NCBI GenBank assembly: GCA_030593645.1
Contig: JAUVGT010000114.1
Coordinates: forward strand, 1 to 12,218
Length of the DNA stretch: 12,218 nucleotides
Origin: Deltaproteobacteria bacterium
GTDB taxonomy: Bacteria; Desulfobacterota; Desulfobacteria; Desulfobacterales; JAUVGT01
Direction of reading: 5' to 3'
Both the position numbers and the translations under genes were made by a program. Below are positions 1 to 6,939 of the stretch, one piece after another. The notes beneath the pieces were generated by a model, which was given only the letters and a program-made list of their open reading frames with translations, made no database searches and had not been told where the DNA came from. The number at the start of each line of letters is the position of its first letter. The stretch's first letter is position 1.

Positions 1-1
1 C

Positions 2-436
2 CGTTCAGTAAAAAAAATACGAAAAAACGATCCTCAACTGGATAAACTCGTTTACATACGCATCAAAACCAGTGATATCATAAATTTGCTTTCAGGGAGA
101 ATGCCGATTGCCAAACACTCTGATTCCATAGTTGTACCGGATTCTTCCGGATATGTTCTTCTGCTTGAAAACAAACAAAAAAAAATTCATCAAAAGATTT
201 ACTTTGACAGCAATAAAACTATTGCGAATAAAGTGGAACTGTTTGATGAAAAAGGCACCCTTTTATACCGTGCTCAGTTTGAATCCATGCAGACCGTCAA
301 TAATTTTTATGTGCCGAAGCATTTGGTTATTACAGATGGGAAGAGTTCTGGCTTTTCAATTCATATTAGCAGGTATATGGCCAATGCTCATGCACCTGAA
401 TCCGCATTTGTTCTAACACCACCACCTAAAATATGA
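2..436 (+). CDS. DUF4292/LolB-like lipoprotein, 3' part only
   Basis: The reading frame is open from base 2 with no stop before TGA at 434-436, so this is the C-terminal ~144 residues of a gene that begins outside the window. A TTG at base 86 could be mistaken for a start, but open coding continues upstream of it. The visible part has the alternating hydrophobic and polar pattern of a beta-rich LolA/LolB-type fold. It has an early DIINLLSGRMPI segment, then VLLLE, VELFDEKGTLLYRAQFE and a C-terminal FVLTPPP strand. This resembles the C-terminal half of DUF4292 lipoproteins, which sit in the outer membrane and are thought to handle lipids or lipoproteins. The N-terminal lipobox that would prove export is not in the window. 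It is followed one base later by the longest possible frame of the CinA-type gene. The family call is by pattern recall and moderate; a CDS is near certain. Confidence 0.6.
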   Translation, partial: RSVKKIRKNDPQLDKLVYIRIKTSDIINLLSGRMPIAKHSDSIVVPDSSGYVLLLENKQKKIHQKIYFDSNKTIANKVELFDEKGTLLYRAQFESMQTVNNFYVPKHLVITDGKSSGFSIHISRYMANAHAPESAFVLTPPPKI

Positions 437-451
437 TTTGAAACCACGTCT
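437..451 (+). repeat. spacer motif TTTGAAACCRCKTCT, copy 1
   Basis: TTTGAAACCACGTCT lies directly after the stop of the lipoprotein gene. It matches copy 3 (7719-7733) at 14 of 15 bases and copy 2 (2436-2450) at 13 of 15. All three are on the + strand at gene borders. Its role is unknown. Confidence 0.45.
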
Positions 452-467
452 ATACCCCACTTATAAA

Positions 468-1175
468 ATGAAAAAAATAATAACTATATTTGGATATCAG
501 GAGGCTGAACTTGAAGAGAAATTATCTTTTTTCCCGGAAAGGTTTAAAAAAATAAAATTAAAAATTGTGAAAGCGTTTCCTGAAATCCATATAGAAATGA
601 AAAAAGAAGTCGAAAATGGGTCTGATCGGTTATTGGAAGACGGTATTGAGTGGATATCAAAAAGGATGGGAAACAGGATCATCTCTCCTGATGGACTGCC
701 CATGGAAGCGGTAGTGGGTAATCTTCTCCGAAATAAAAAAGCCAGCCTGGCAGTTGCCGAGAGCTGTACCGGGGGACTGATATCTCATAAACTGACGAAT
801 GTAGCCGGTAGTTCGGATTATTTTCTATTCTCCGCTGTGACATATTCAAACCAGGCCAAAAAAACCATCCTCGGTGTATCACAAGAGGTATTGGAAAAAT
901 ACGGCGCAGTACATGAAGAGACTGCAATGGAAATGGCAGCAGGTGTCAGACGAATGACAGGAGCTGATTTCGGGTTATCCACAACTGGAATAGCAGGCCC
1001 GGGCGGCGGAACCAAGGAAAAACCTGTAGGTACAGTATGCGTGGGTGTTGCGTCATCTGACAGATCTGTTGGATCGCGCTTTTTCTTCCCCGATGGTGAT
1101 CGATCAATGAATAAAGAATATTTTGCGATGTCCGCGCTTGATTTACTACGAACTCTGATTTTAAGGAGAAAATAA
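468..1175 (+). CDS. CinA-type nicotinamide-nucleotide amidohydrolase lacking the MoCF domain
   Basis: The C-terminal ~155 residues are a clear CinA C-terminal (PncC) domain, which deamidates nicotinamide mononucleotide to nicotinate mononucleotide in pyridine nucleotide salvage. The motifs are VAESCTGGLIS with the nucleophilic Ser (residue 109 counted from TTG 438, 99 from ATG 468), VTYSNQAK, GAVHEETA and TGIAGPGGGT. Before it lies a ~75-residue segment (FGYQEAELEEKL, then PEIHIEM) that matches the KH-like linker of full-length CinA. The ~170-residue N-terminal MoCF/ADP-ribose pyrophosphatase domain is absent, and the frame has a stop at 414-416. The ATG at 468 is chosen here. A TTG at 438 is in frame (245 instead of 235 residues) but lies inside a short sequence that recurs in two other spacers of the window. 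Neither start has a recognisable Shine-Dalgarno. The protein is probably cytosolic. The domain call is firm, the start is not. Confidence 0.9.
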   Translation: MKKIITIFGYQEAELEEKLSFFPERFKKIKLKIVKAFPEIHIEMKKEVENGSDRLLEDGIEWISKRMGNRIISPDGLPMEAVVGNLLRNKKASLAVAESCTGGLISHKLTNVAGSSDYFLFSAVTYSNQAKKTILGVSQEVLEKYGAVHEETAMEMAAGVRRMTGADFGLSTTGIAGPGGGTKEKPVGTVCVGVASSDRSVGSRFFFPDGDRSMNKEYFAMSALDLLRTLILRRK

Positions 1176-1228
1176 CATAATTTGGTATTTTTTCAATTTG
1201 AATCTGTATCAGTAAACCGGATTCTCTT

Positions 1229-2431
1229 ATGGGTATAGAAAGAAAGATATTGGCAGGTTGGCTGATAGATGGCAGTGGCGAACAGGTTCGAAAGGATGTT
1301 TTGATATGCTTCAAGGACGGCTATATTAAATCCATTGAAACATCAAAAGACCCGAATGCTTACAAATCATACGGTTTAAATCCAAAACCGAAAAACTATT
1401 CAAACGCAACCGTCATTCCCTGCCTGATCGACAGTCATGTTCACCTCGCAATGTCAGGATCTGTGGATCCGAAAATACGCCAATTTCAGCTCAAGGCTGA
1501 TGATAATGATATACGGGGGGAAATTTCAAACCGTATAAGAAACCACCTGCTACATGGCATCATCGCTGTAAGAGACGGGGGGGATAAAAAAGGTCATGTG
1601 CTGAGGTACAAGAGAGACTGTTTTATAAAAAATACTGATTCGTTTAATCTACAAACTCCTGGAAGTGCTATTTACAGAAAAGGCCGTTACGGCAGTCTCA
1701 TCGGGAAGCCAGTTTCTGAAAAAAGAAATCTGGCTGAGGAAGTTACCGCTCACGAGAAAAGTATCGATCATGTAAAGATCATTAATTCCGGGCTGAACAG
1801 TCTCAGGGATTATGGCAAGAGGACACTCCCGCAATTTAGTGAATATGAACTGACAGAAGCAGTCAAAGCTGCAAAGCGGTTCGGGCTAAAAACCATGGCA
1901 CACGCAAACGGCGAGACACCGGTGAAAATCGCAGTTGATTCAGGCTGCCATTCGGTTGAACATGGTTTTTTTATGGGGTATGAAAATCTTCAAAAAATGG
2001 CCGAAAAAAAAATATACTGGGTTCCCACGGCCATAACCATGAAGGCATATTCAGAGAGCTGTCAAAATATTAAAACTGAATCTGAAATAGCAAAGAAGAA
2101 TTTTGATCATCAACTTGAACAGATAACAATGGCAAAAGACCTTGGAGTTCCTGTGGCACTGGGCTCTGATGCAGGAAGCCCCGGTGTTGACCACGGGAAG
2201 GCCTTAATCGAAGAAATGAAAATAATGGTTTCATCAGGGTATTCCATCGAGGAAGCAATAAGATGTGCCACATTCAATAATGCCGATCTGCTGGGACTCA
2301 AAGAAATTGGATTGTTGGAAAAAGGAAAACAGGCATCATTTATTATAGCCAATGGAAATCCTTCTGATTTACCTGGAAGTTTACAGAATATTGAAAAAGT
2401 ATATATCAAGGGAAAGCCCATGAATGATTGA
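1229..2431 (+). CDS. metal-dependent amidohydrolase (imidazolonepropionase/Xaa-Pro dipeptidase-like)
   Basis: A 400-residue amidohydrolase-superfamily enzyme with a TIM-barrel core flanked by the small beta domain (residues ~1-62 and ~355-400). The expected metal ligands are all visible: DSHVHL with His70 and His72, DHVKII with Lys183 (probable carbamylated bridging lysine), MAHANG with His225, VEHG with His245 and GSDAGSPG with Asp314. This set is that of binuclear enzymes of the COG1228 group, which includes imidazolonepropionase and cytosolic dipeptidases acting on Xaa-Pro or Xaa-Arg/Lys peptides. The exact substrate cannot be read from the sequence. There is no signal peptide, so it should act in the cytosol. 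It starts at ATG 1229 with only a poor Shine-Dalgarno (GGA about 8 bases upstream), 53 bp after the CinA-type gene, and may be co-transcribed with it. It ends 17 bp from the convergent protease gene. No hut genes are nearby, which argues against a histidine-degradation role. Confidence 0.88.
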   Translation: MGIERKILAGWLIDGSGEQVRKDVLICFKDGYIKSIETSKDPNAYKSYGLNPKPKNYSNATVIPCLIDSHVHLAMSGSVDPKIRQFQLKADDNDIRGEISNRIRNHLLHGIIAVRDGGDKKGHVLRYKRDCFIKNTDSFNLQTPGSAIYRKGRYGSLIGKPVSEKRNLAEEVTAHEKSIDHVKIINSGLNSLRDYGKRTLPQFSEYELTEAVKAAKRFGLKTMAHANGETPVKIAVDSGCHSVEHGFFMGYENLQKMAEKKIYWVPTAITMKAYSESCQNIKTESEIAKKNFDHQLEQITMAKDLGVPVALGSDAGSPGVDHGKALIEEMKIMVSSGYSIEEAIRCATFNNADLLGLKEIGLLEKGKQASFIIANGNPSDLPGSLQNIEKVYIKGKPMND

Positions 2432-2435
2432 AGGC

Positions 2436-2450
2436 TTTGAAACCGCTTCT
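2436..2450 (+). repeat. spacer motif TTTGAAACCRCKTCT, copy 2
   Basis: TTTGAAACCGCTTCT fills most of the 17-bp gap between the convergent amidohydrolase and AAA-Lon genes and runs two bases into the latter's stop codon. It differs from copy 3 at one base. Confidence 0.45.
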
Positions 2451-5400
2451 ATTCATTATTTCTTGTGTTCATCGCTTTTTTATCTTTTTTAATATACTTA
2501 AGAAATGGTTTGAGTATATTTTCTCTTATCTTATCTTTTTTGCGATAAATTTCTTCCAATGAAAGATGCGGATCTCTTGCGGGTGTTCTTAAATATCTTC
2601 GTAATGCTTTTAATCTTGATAATATCTCTGTTTCAATTTTTTCTTTAAGTCGTTTTTTATTCTGAATGATTTTCCGTTTAATAGTTTCATCCGGTTTATT
2701 CTCGTGATATTTGCTGGTTTTATATTTGATTCGAAGACCTATGAGATTCTGAAGCAATTTATCGTTCTCAGTGCCCTGCCACATTACTTCAGGCACAAGA
2801 TCTCCGAAATGGGTAACACCCAGAATATCCTTGTCTTGAGACCAGTAATTGATTAGAAATTCATTGTCCAGGTCTTTATAGTTTTGTAAAGGCATGTACA
2901 TGCGTCGTAAATGCATAAGTACTTTCTGTGCCTTTTTTCTATGCCCACCGATAATCACGGACCCTCCGACTTCACCTTTTTTCACACCCTTGATCCATGG
3001 TGCACCGGTTATGCCAAAATCATTATAAACGGGTATGGTCAAAAGGGCGGATAATGTGTTCAGTGCGAGTGCGAAGCCTGCTGACGGACCGCCAACAGAA
3101 TATGAGGCTGATAAAAGCTGATGATGGATTGTATAATGATCCAAAAAATCACCCAGGAGTCTGGACATGTTTACCTTTGGATCAAGATCCTGAAGGTAAT
3201 TTTTTACCATTGTAAGGGCTTCCTGAGCGGATTGACGGGTCATTTTAACAGCCATGTCCAGTTCAGCGGCGGCCGGAGCTGACGATGATACTGCGCCTGT
3301 AACAATAACCTTTTCCGGGCCGATGTTGTATGTCAAACTGGTCGCGATGGGCAGGAGCATACCTGCGACATCATTCGCGCCCACACCGATGATAAATCCG
3401 ACCTGGGGTTCCTGGCTTAACTCGGCTTCAAGGAATTCATCCAGCTGAACCCTGCCTTTTTTTACAGGGCTTTTTGAGATTTCCTGGCGGGCGGAATCAA
3501 GATGTGAGGGCATCAACGGATAATCCGAAACATTTTTAATATGTTCCAGAAGCTTTATGATGCTGTCATATTGAATGATAAATTCTTCATGGTTACCCTT
3601 AATACTGGCCCTTAATGTTTTCGGCGCACTCACCGCATCCAGAATTCCGATCAGTGTTTTATAATTAAATTTTGTAAAATTGAGGGTTGTACTTTTTCCA
3701 TCGTCCTTTAGAATTCTGAACCTGAGAAGGACTTCATATTCCGTATTTCTAAGTGAACAGGCTTTTTCAACAAACGCCGTATAGTCAGCGGGAGTATTGC
3801 AGATCCCCTGGGATGATTGAAAAATGGTGTTGGGATCAAGACCCGGGTAAAGAGGGGTATTCTTTAAGGATTGATTAATAATCTCAAGTATATCTTTTTT
3901 GCGTAAATGACCTGATACTTCAAGAACTTTTAAACGTTTTGATCTGATTAACGCCGGGTCAAGAATATCGAGACGATTGGTAGTAAGTACGGTAAATACG
4001 CGGTTTAAAGGTATTTCACCATCAATCAGGTTCAGAAACTTGTTGGTCAGTTTGTCTGATGGAGAGCCGCCGGAAGGGCTTCTTTTTGGAGCCAAAGAGT
4101 CGCCTTCGTCAAAAAATACAACAGTGGGCGCGATCATTTTAGCGATATCAAAGACCTTTTCAAGGTTATCCACAGCGCCCTCGTATGGATTGATCGGATC
4201 CTGAAGGGCGCTGGGACTGGTTGTAATATCATGAATATCACTGTTTTCACTCAACCAGGCCCTGGCCAGAAAGGTTTTTCCGCTTCCGGGCGGACCATTT
4301 AATACAACACCTTTTTCTTCACTCACACCATAATGCATACAGTTATTCGCCATTTCTGAAAAAATATCTTTAATTTCCCCCACATATTCTTCCCATTTGA
4401 CTTTACGATCCATTTTATTAACTACTTTTCCAAATAGATCACCATAGGAATTTTTTGCCACCAATTCAAAAGCGTTTCTTACAAGGAGGGAATCATCCAG
4501 ATAATCGGACAAAAACCCATGTTTGATTTCGATAATCGAGTCTATTAATTTTCGCACATATGAAGGGATTATTTTAAGCGTTCTTTCATCAAAGATTTTA
4601 TAAATTTTTTCAACGGCCTGGTCCAGCCCCTCATGTGTAATACTTTCAGTACTGCTGTAATTGTTTGTTCCGTATTCATTTCTGATTCTGATGTCATGAC
4701 GCATCAGTTCCAGGTGGACAACTTCTCTCAGGTTTCCTGGATTTTTCCAATACTCTGACATATCAAAAATTTTACCTTTTTCAACAAATCGTCTGTATAT
4801 CGAGGGATCGAAACGTTCGGGCTGGTCTGTTGTGGCAATGAGAAGACAATCACGCCTGCCGTTTATGATTTCGTCAAGTACAATATTTGATGTATCGATC
4901 AGGGTTCTCTGCTGCCGTTCCACACCGGATTGTCTTCCATCGGCCTTTCCGAACGCGCTGTGTGCTTCTTCAATATGCCTGATGGACGTTTTCCTGGGAT
5001 CTCCGAGGGCCTTTTTAAAGTAATTACCGGGTTCTCCGGCAAGAGCGGTTTGAAAATCATTGGGTGTTACCATTGTATAATCGATCAATAAACCCTGCTC
5101 CTCGAGCTGTGAAAGGGAATGGCTGATACGCTTTTTAAGAAAAAATTTAAGAATTGGAATTTTTGAAAGCCGTTTATAAAACTTGATTCTTCTCATTCTT
5201 TCAATTTCCATAGAAAGAGTCGGATCGATCTCTTCTATTGTTTTCCAGAACGGTTCATCACTCAGCAGGTCTTCTTTTTTCTGATTCAAATCAACTTCCG
5301 GAAGAATTTCATTTGCAAAAATTACTCGTTCAATCGCATGAGTAATCGTGGACGTTTTACCGCTGCCGCTTGGGCCTGTAAAAAGAAGCATGGGTGCTTT

Positions 5401-5862
5401 TGGAATTGAAGGATCGGAGACATATTCCTTTCTGATATGCGCTTTATATATTTTTTCAAACATTTCCTTGAGTTCCTGTGGGATATGAATATCCAGTAGT
5501 TCTTTATCAAGAAGGGACAGCAGATAAGCATAATCCTTGGCCGAAACTTCCTTTTCAAGTATTTTATTCCATGCATCCTGCGGGTTTGTCTGCCCGGATA
5601 TTTCAAATCGCTTTTGCCAGTCTGTCAATATTTCTGGATCTTTTAACACATTAAATTTTTTTTTTGGGGCCGATATAAAAAGTGACAAAAAAGTATCAAG
5701 GAGCGTGTTGATCATGTCAGAACGTGGAGTATACTGGTTCAGGCGGGAACGCATAAATGCCATGGTTTCATACGGCCAGGATGCCACAAGTTCCTCTATT
5801 TCCCGTATTCGTTTTTCAGAAAGGCGAATATAATTGATTTCCTTGGTTAATTTACGTGCCAT
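2449..5862 (-). CDS. tandem AAA+ ATPase with C-terminal Lon-type (S16) protease domain
   Basis: A very long (1137-residue) putative ATP-dependent protease. AAA module 1 has Walker A GPSGSGKT (163-170, Lys169), a Walker-B-like HIEEAH (296-301) in which Glu298 replaces the usual Asp, and sensor/arginine-finger region IATTDQPERFDPSIYRRF (342-359). A ~90-residue charged insert follows its Walker A. AAA module 2 is canonical: GPPGSGKT (523-530), VVFFDEGDSL (581-590, Asp585/Glu586) and TTNRLDILDPALIR (627-640) with Arg640/Arg643. The S16 domain covers ~820-1000, with GGPSAG (nucleophile Ser927) and GGHRKK (Lys977) aligning with the Ser679/Lys722 dyad of E. coli Lon. There are seven extra residues between dyad members. 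A Lys/Arg-rich helical tail fills ~1050-1137. No membrane segment or classical Lon N-domain was seen. LonA is usually ~800 residues with one AAA module. An AGGAG at 5870-5874 lies 7 bases before ATG and overlaps the SPFH stop, so translation is probably coupled. Protease chemistry is well supported; substrates are unknown. Confidence 0.93.
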   Translation of the reverse strand: MARKLTKEINYIRLSEKRIREIEELVASWPYETMAFMRSRLNQYTPRSDMINTLLDTFLSLFISAPKKKFNVLKDPEILTDWQKRFEISGQTNPQDAWNKILEKEVSAKDYAYLLSLLDKELLDIHIPQELKEMFEKIYKAHIRKEYVSDPSIPKAPMLLFTGPSGSGKTSTITHAIERVIFANEILPEVDLNQKKEDLLSDEPFWKTIEEIDPTLSMEIERMRRIKFYKRLSKIPILKFFLKKRISHSLSQLEEQGLLIDYTMVTPNDFQTALAGEPGNYFKKALGDPRKTSIRHIEEAHSAFGKADGRQSGVERQQRTLIDTSNIVLDEIINGRRDCLLIATTDQPERFDPSIYRRFVEKGKIFDMSEYWKNPGNLREVVHLELMRHDIRIRNEYGTNNYSSTESITHEGLDQAVEKIYKIFDERTLKIIPSYVRKLIDSIIEIKHGFLSDYLDDSLLVRNAFELVAKNSYGDLFGKVVNKMDRKVKWEEYVGEIKDIFSEMANNCMHYGVSEEKGVVLNGPPGSGKTFLARAWLSENSDIHDITTSPSALQDPINPYEGAVDNLEKVFDIAKMIAPTVVFFDEGDSLAPKRSPSGGSPSDKLTNKFLNLIDGEIPLNRVFTVLTTNRLDILDPALIRSKRLKVLEVSGHLRKKDILEIINQSLKNTPLYPGLDPNTIFQSSQGICNTPADYTAFVEKACSLRNTEYEVLLRFRILKDDGKSTTLNFTKFNYKTLIGILDAVSAPKTLRASIKGNHEEFIIQYDSIIKLLEHIKNVSDYPLMPSHLDSARQEISKSPVKKGRVQLDEFLEAELSQEPQVGFIIGVGANDVAGMLLPIATSLTYNIGPEKVIVTGAVSSSAPAAAELDMAVKMTRQSAQEALTMVKNYLQDLDPKVNMSRLLGDFLDHYTIHHQLLSASYSVGGPSAGFALALNTLSALLTIPVYNDFGITGAPWIKGVKKGEVGGSVIIGGHRKKAQKVLMHLRRMYMPLQNYKDLDNEFLINYWSQDKDILGVTHFGDLVPEVMWQGTENDKLLQNLIGLRIKYKTSKYHENKPDETIKRKIIQNKKRLKEKIETEILSRLKALRRYLRTPARDPHLSLEEIYRKKDKIRENILKPFLKYIKKDKKAMNTRNNE

Positions 5863-5866
5863 TTTA

Positions 5867-6823
5867 TCACTCCTGATTTTTATGATTACCTTTTGAAACA
5901 GGAGATGGTTCAGACGGCAGTGGAAGAGTGATTCCAGGATTACCCTGAGTATTCTGTATCACGATGGTGTGCCGACCTTCCTGGTTTTTTTCATAGGCAG
6001 TCGCCCACTTTTGCTGGGTGAGAAAATGAAATAACACCGCGTCTGTTGATCCGTCCGGTCGTCCGAGTGTTTTCTGAAGGGCTTGAATGCTTTCCAGATA
6101 TGCGGCGTATAGTTTTCGAATACGACTTGCTTCCTGGTCAGCCGCATAATTGTCCGCCTCAGCGATTAATTCCCTCCGTTTTTTTTCTTCGGTGGCTTCT
6201 ATCAGCTTGTCACCAAAACGGGTTTCTTTCAGGACAAAACTGACCACTTCGATACCGTATTTTTGTTCCAGCGTCGGGCCTCCCTGATTGATCGGACGTG
6301 ATTTTAAGGCTTTAAATATTTCTTCTTTTATTTTTTCACGGCTACTCACGAGTTCATTTACTTTATGGGCCTGCAGAATGTCTTTTACAATTCCATCATA
6401 ATCTCCCTGGAGGAGACTCATGGGATCCAGGTTCTCAATCGCCCAGATCCTAAGATCCCTGATGCGATATGTCAGTACGGCGGATGTCCATAATGCAACG
6501 TTTTCTTTGGAGATAATACGCATGGGCTCAATTGAACCGCTCAGAAAAAGCCTCTGGTTCATTAAAGAGACTTCCTGCTCTATTCGTGTAAAATAGGGCA
6601 GTCTCACATGCCATCCGATTTTGGTAACCGCTTCGCGATTTCCGCCAAAACGTTCCAGTACAACCGCATAATTCATTTTAACTTTAAATATTGTTTTTGT
6701 GGTATAAATCAATGCTGTGATCACGTATATCAGACCCACAATGGCAAAAAGAGCAAGAAATCTTCGTAATGCGGTTTTAACAAAAGATCGGGTCAGAAGT
6801 TTTTTTGAAATTTTTTCACTCAT
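5867..6823 (-). CDS. SPFH/band-7 membrane protein (HflK/HflC-like)
   Basis: A 318-residue prohibitin/stomatin-type protein. A basic N-terminal tail (residues 1-21, with six or more Lys/Arg) precedes one strongly hydrophobic segment (~22-40). The SPFH domain follows (~43-205), with AVVLERFGG, GWHVRLPYF, the strand pair MNQRLFLSGS/ENVALWTSAVLTYRI, and EVVSFVLKETRF. A charged helical stretch (~205-255, TEEKKRRELIAEADNYAADQ) is typical of the oligomerising coiled coil, and a Pro-rich tail closes the protein. SPFH proteins form ring- or cage-like membrane scaffolds, and HflK/HflC enclose the FtsH protease. By the positive-inside rule the N-terminus is cytosolic and the SPFH domain periplasmic, as in HflK/C. 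It starts at ATG 6821-6823 with AGGAGT (6829-6834) five bases upstream. Only 4 bp separate it from the AAA-Lon gene, so the two are an operon. No hflK/hflC partner and no ftsH lies in the window. The SPFH call is firm; the partnership is inference. Confidence 0.92.
   Translation of the reverse strand: MSEKISKKLLTRSFVKTALRRFLALFAIVGLIYVITALIYTTKTIFKVKMNYAVVLERFGGNREAVTKIGWHVRLPYFTRIEQEVSLMNQRLFLSGSIEPMRIISKENVALWTSAVLTYRIRDLRIWAIENLDPMSLLQGDYDGIVKDILQAHKVNELVSSREKIKEEIFKALKSRPINQGGPTLEQKYGIEVVSFVLKETRFGDKLIEATEEKKRRELIAEADNYAADQEASRIRKLYAAYLESIQALQKTLGRPDGSTDAVLFHFLTQQKWATAYEKNQEGRHTIVIQNTQGNPGITLPLPSEPSPVSKGNHKNQE
5870..5874 (-). promoter_or_regulatory. Shine-Dalgarno of the AAA-Lon gene overlapping the upstream stop
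   Basis: The minus-strand AGGAG runs directly into the TGA stop of the SPFH gene (AGGAGTGA) and is seven bases before the protease ATG. Ribosomes ending the SPFH gene would cover this site, which suggests coupled translation of the two proteins. Confidence 0.8.
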
Positions 6824-6939
6824 CCGGAACTCCTTTTTTGAAGTCAGGTGGTTGATATTTGATTCATTATGGGTGATATCCCGTTATAAAATCACAGTTT
6901 ACAGAATATTTAACTGATTCAGGATAAGGAAGATAAAAT
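6824..6939 (-). other. spacer between hydrolase and SPFH genes, possible promoter
   Basis: This 116-bp A+T-rich gap precedes the SPFH/AAA-Lon pair. On the minus strand it contains a plausible -10 hexamer TATAAC at 6883-6888, but no convincing -35 at 17 bp (a weak TTAAAT is about 19 bp upstream). No terminator hairpin was found after the hydrolase gene, so read-through from it is possible. The presence of a promoter here is inference from the gap length and the single -10-like element. Confidence 0.35.
6829..6834 (-). promoter_or_regulatory. Shine-Dalgarno of the SPFH gene
   Basis: The minus-strand sequence AGGAGT sits five bases before the ATG at 6821-6823. It fixes the start so that the basic N-terminal tail belongs to the protein. 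Confidence 0.8.

Noticed and set aside
1229..2431. Naming the amidohydrolase hutI (imidazolonepropionase)
   Set aside because: The metal ligands fit the wider superfamily equally well, and no other histidine-degradation gene is present.
2413..2438. Hairpin AAAGCC/GGCTTT at the convergent gene ends, considered as a bidirectional terminator
   Set aside because: The six-bp stem has a 14-nt loop and no T tract on either strand, and it lies partly inside the amidohydrolase coding sequence.
2449..5862. Idea that the AAA-Lon protein belongs to a BREX-type defence system (BrxL also has a Lon-like domain)
   Set aside because: There is no methyltransferase, PglZ-type phosphatase or other BREX gene nearby, and BrxL lacks this tandem AAA architecture.
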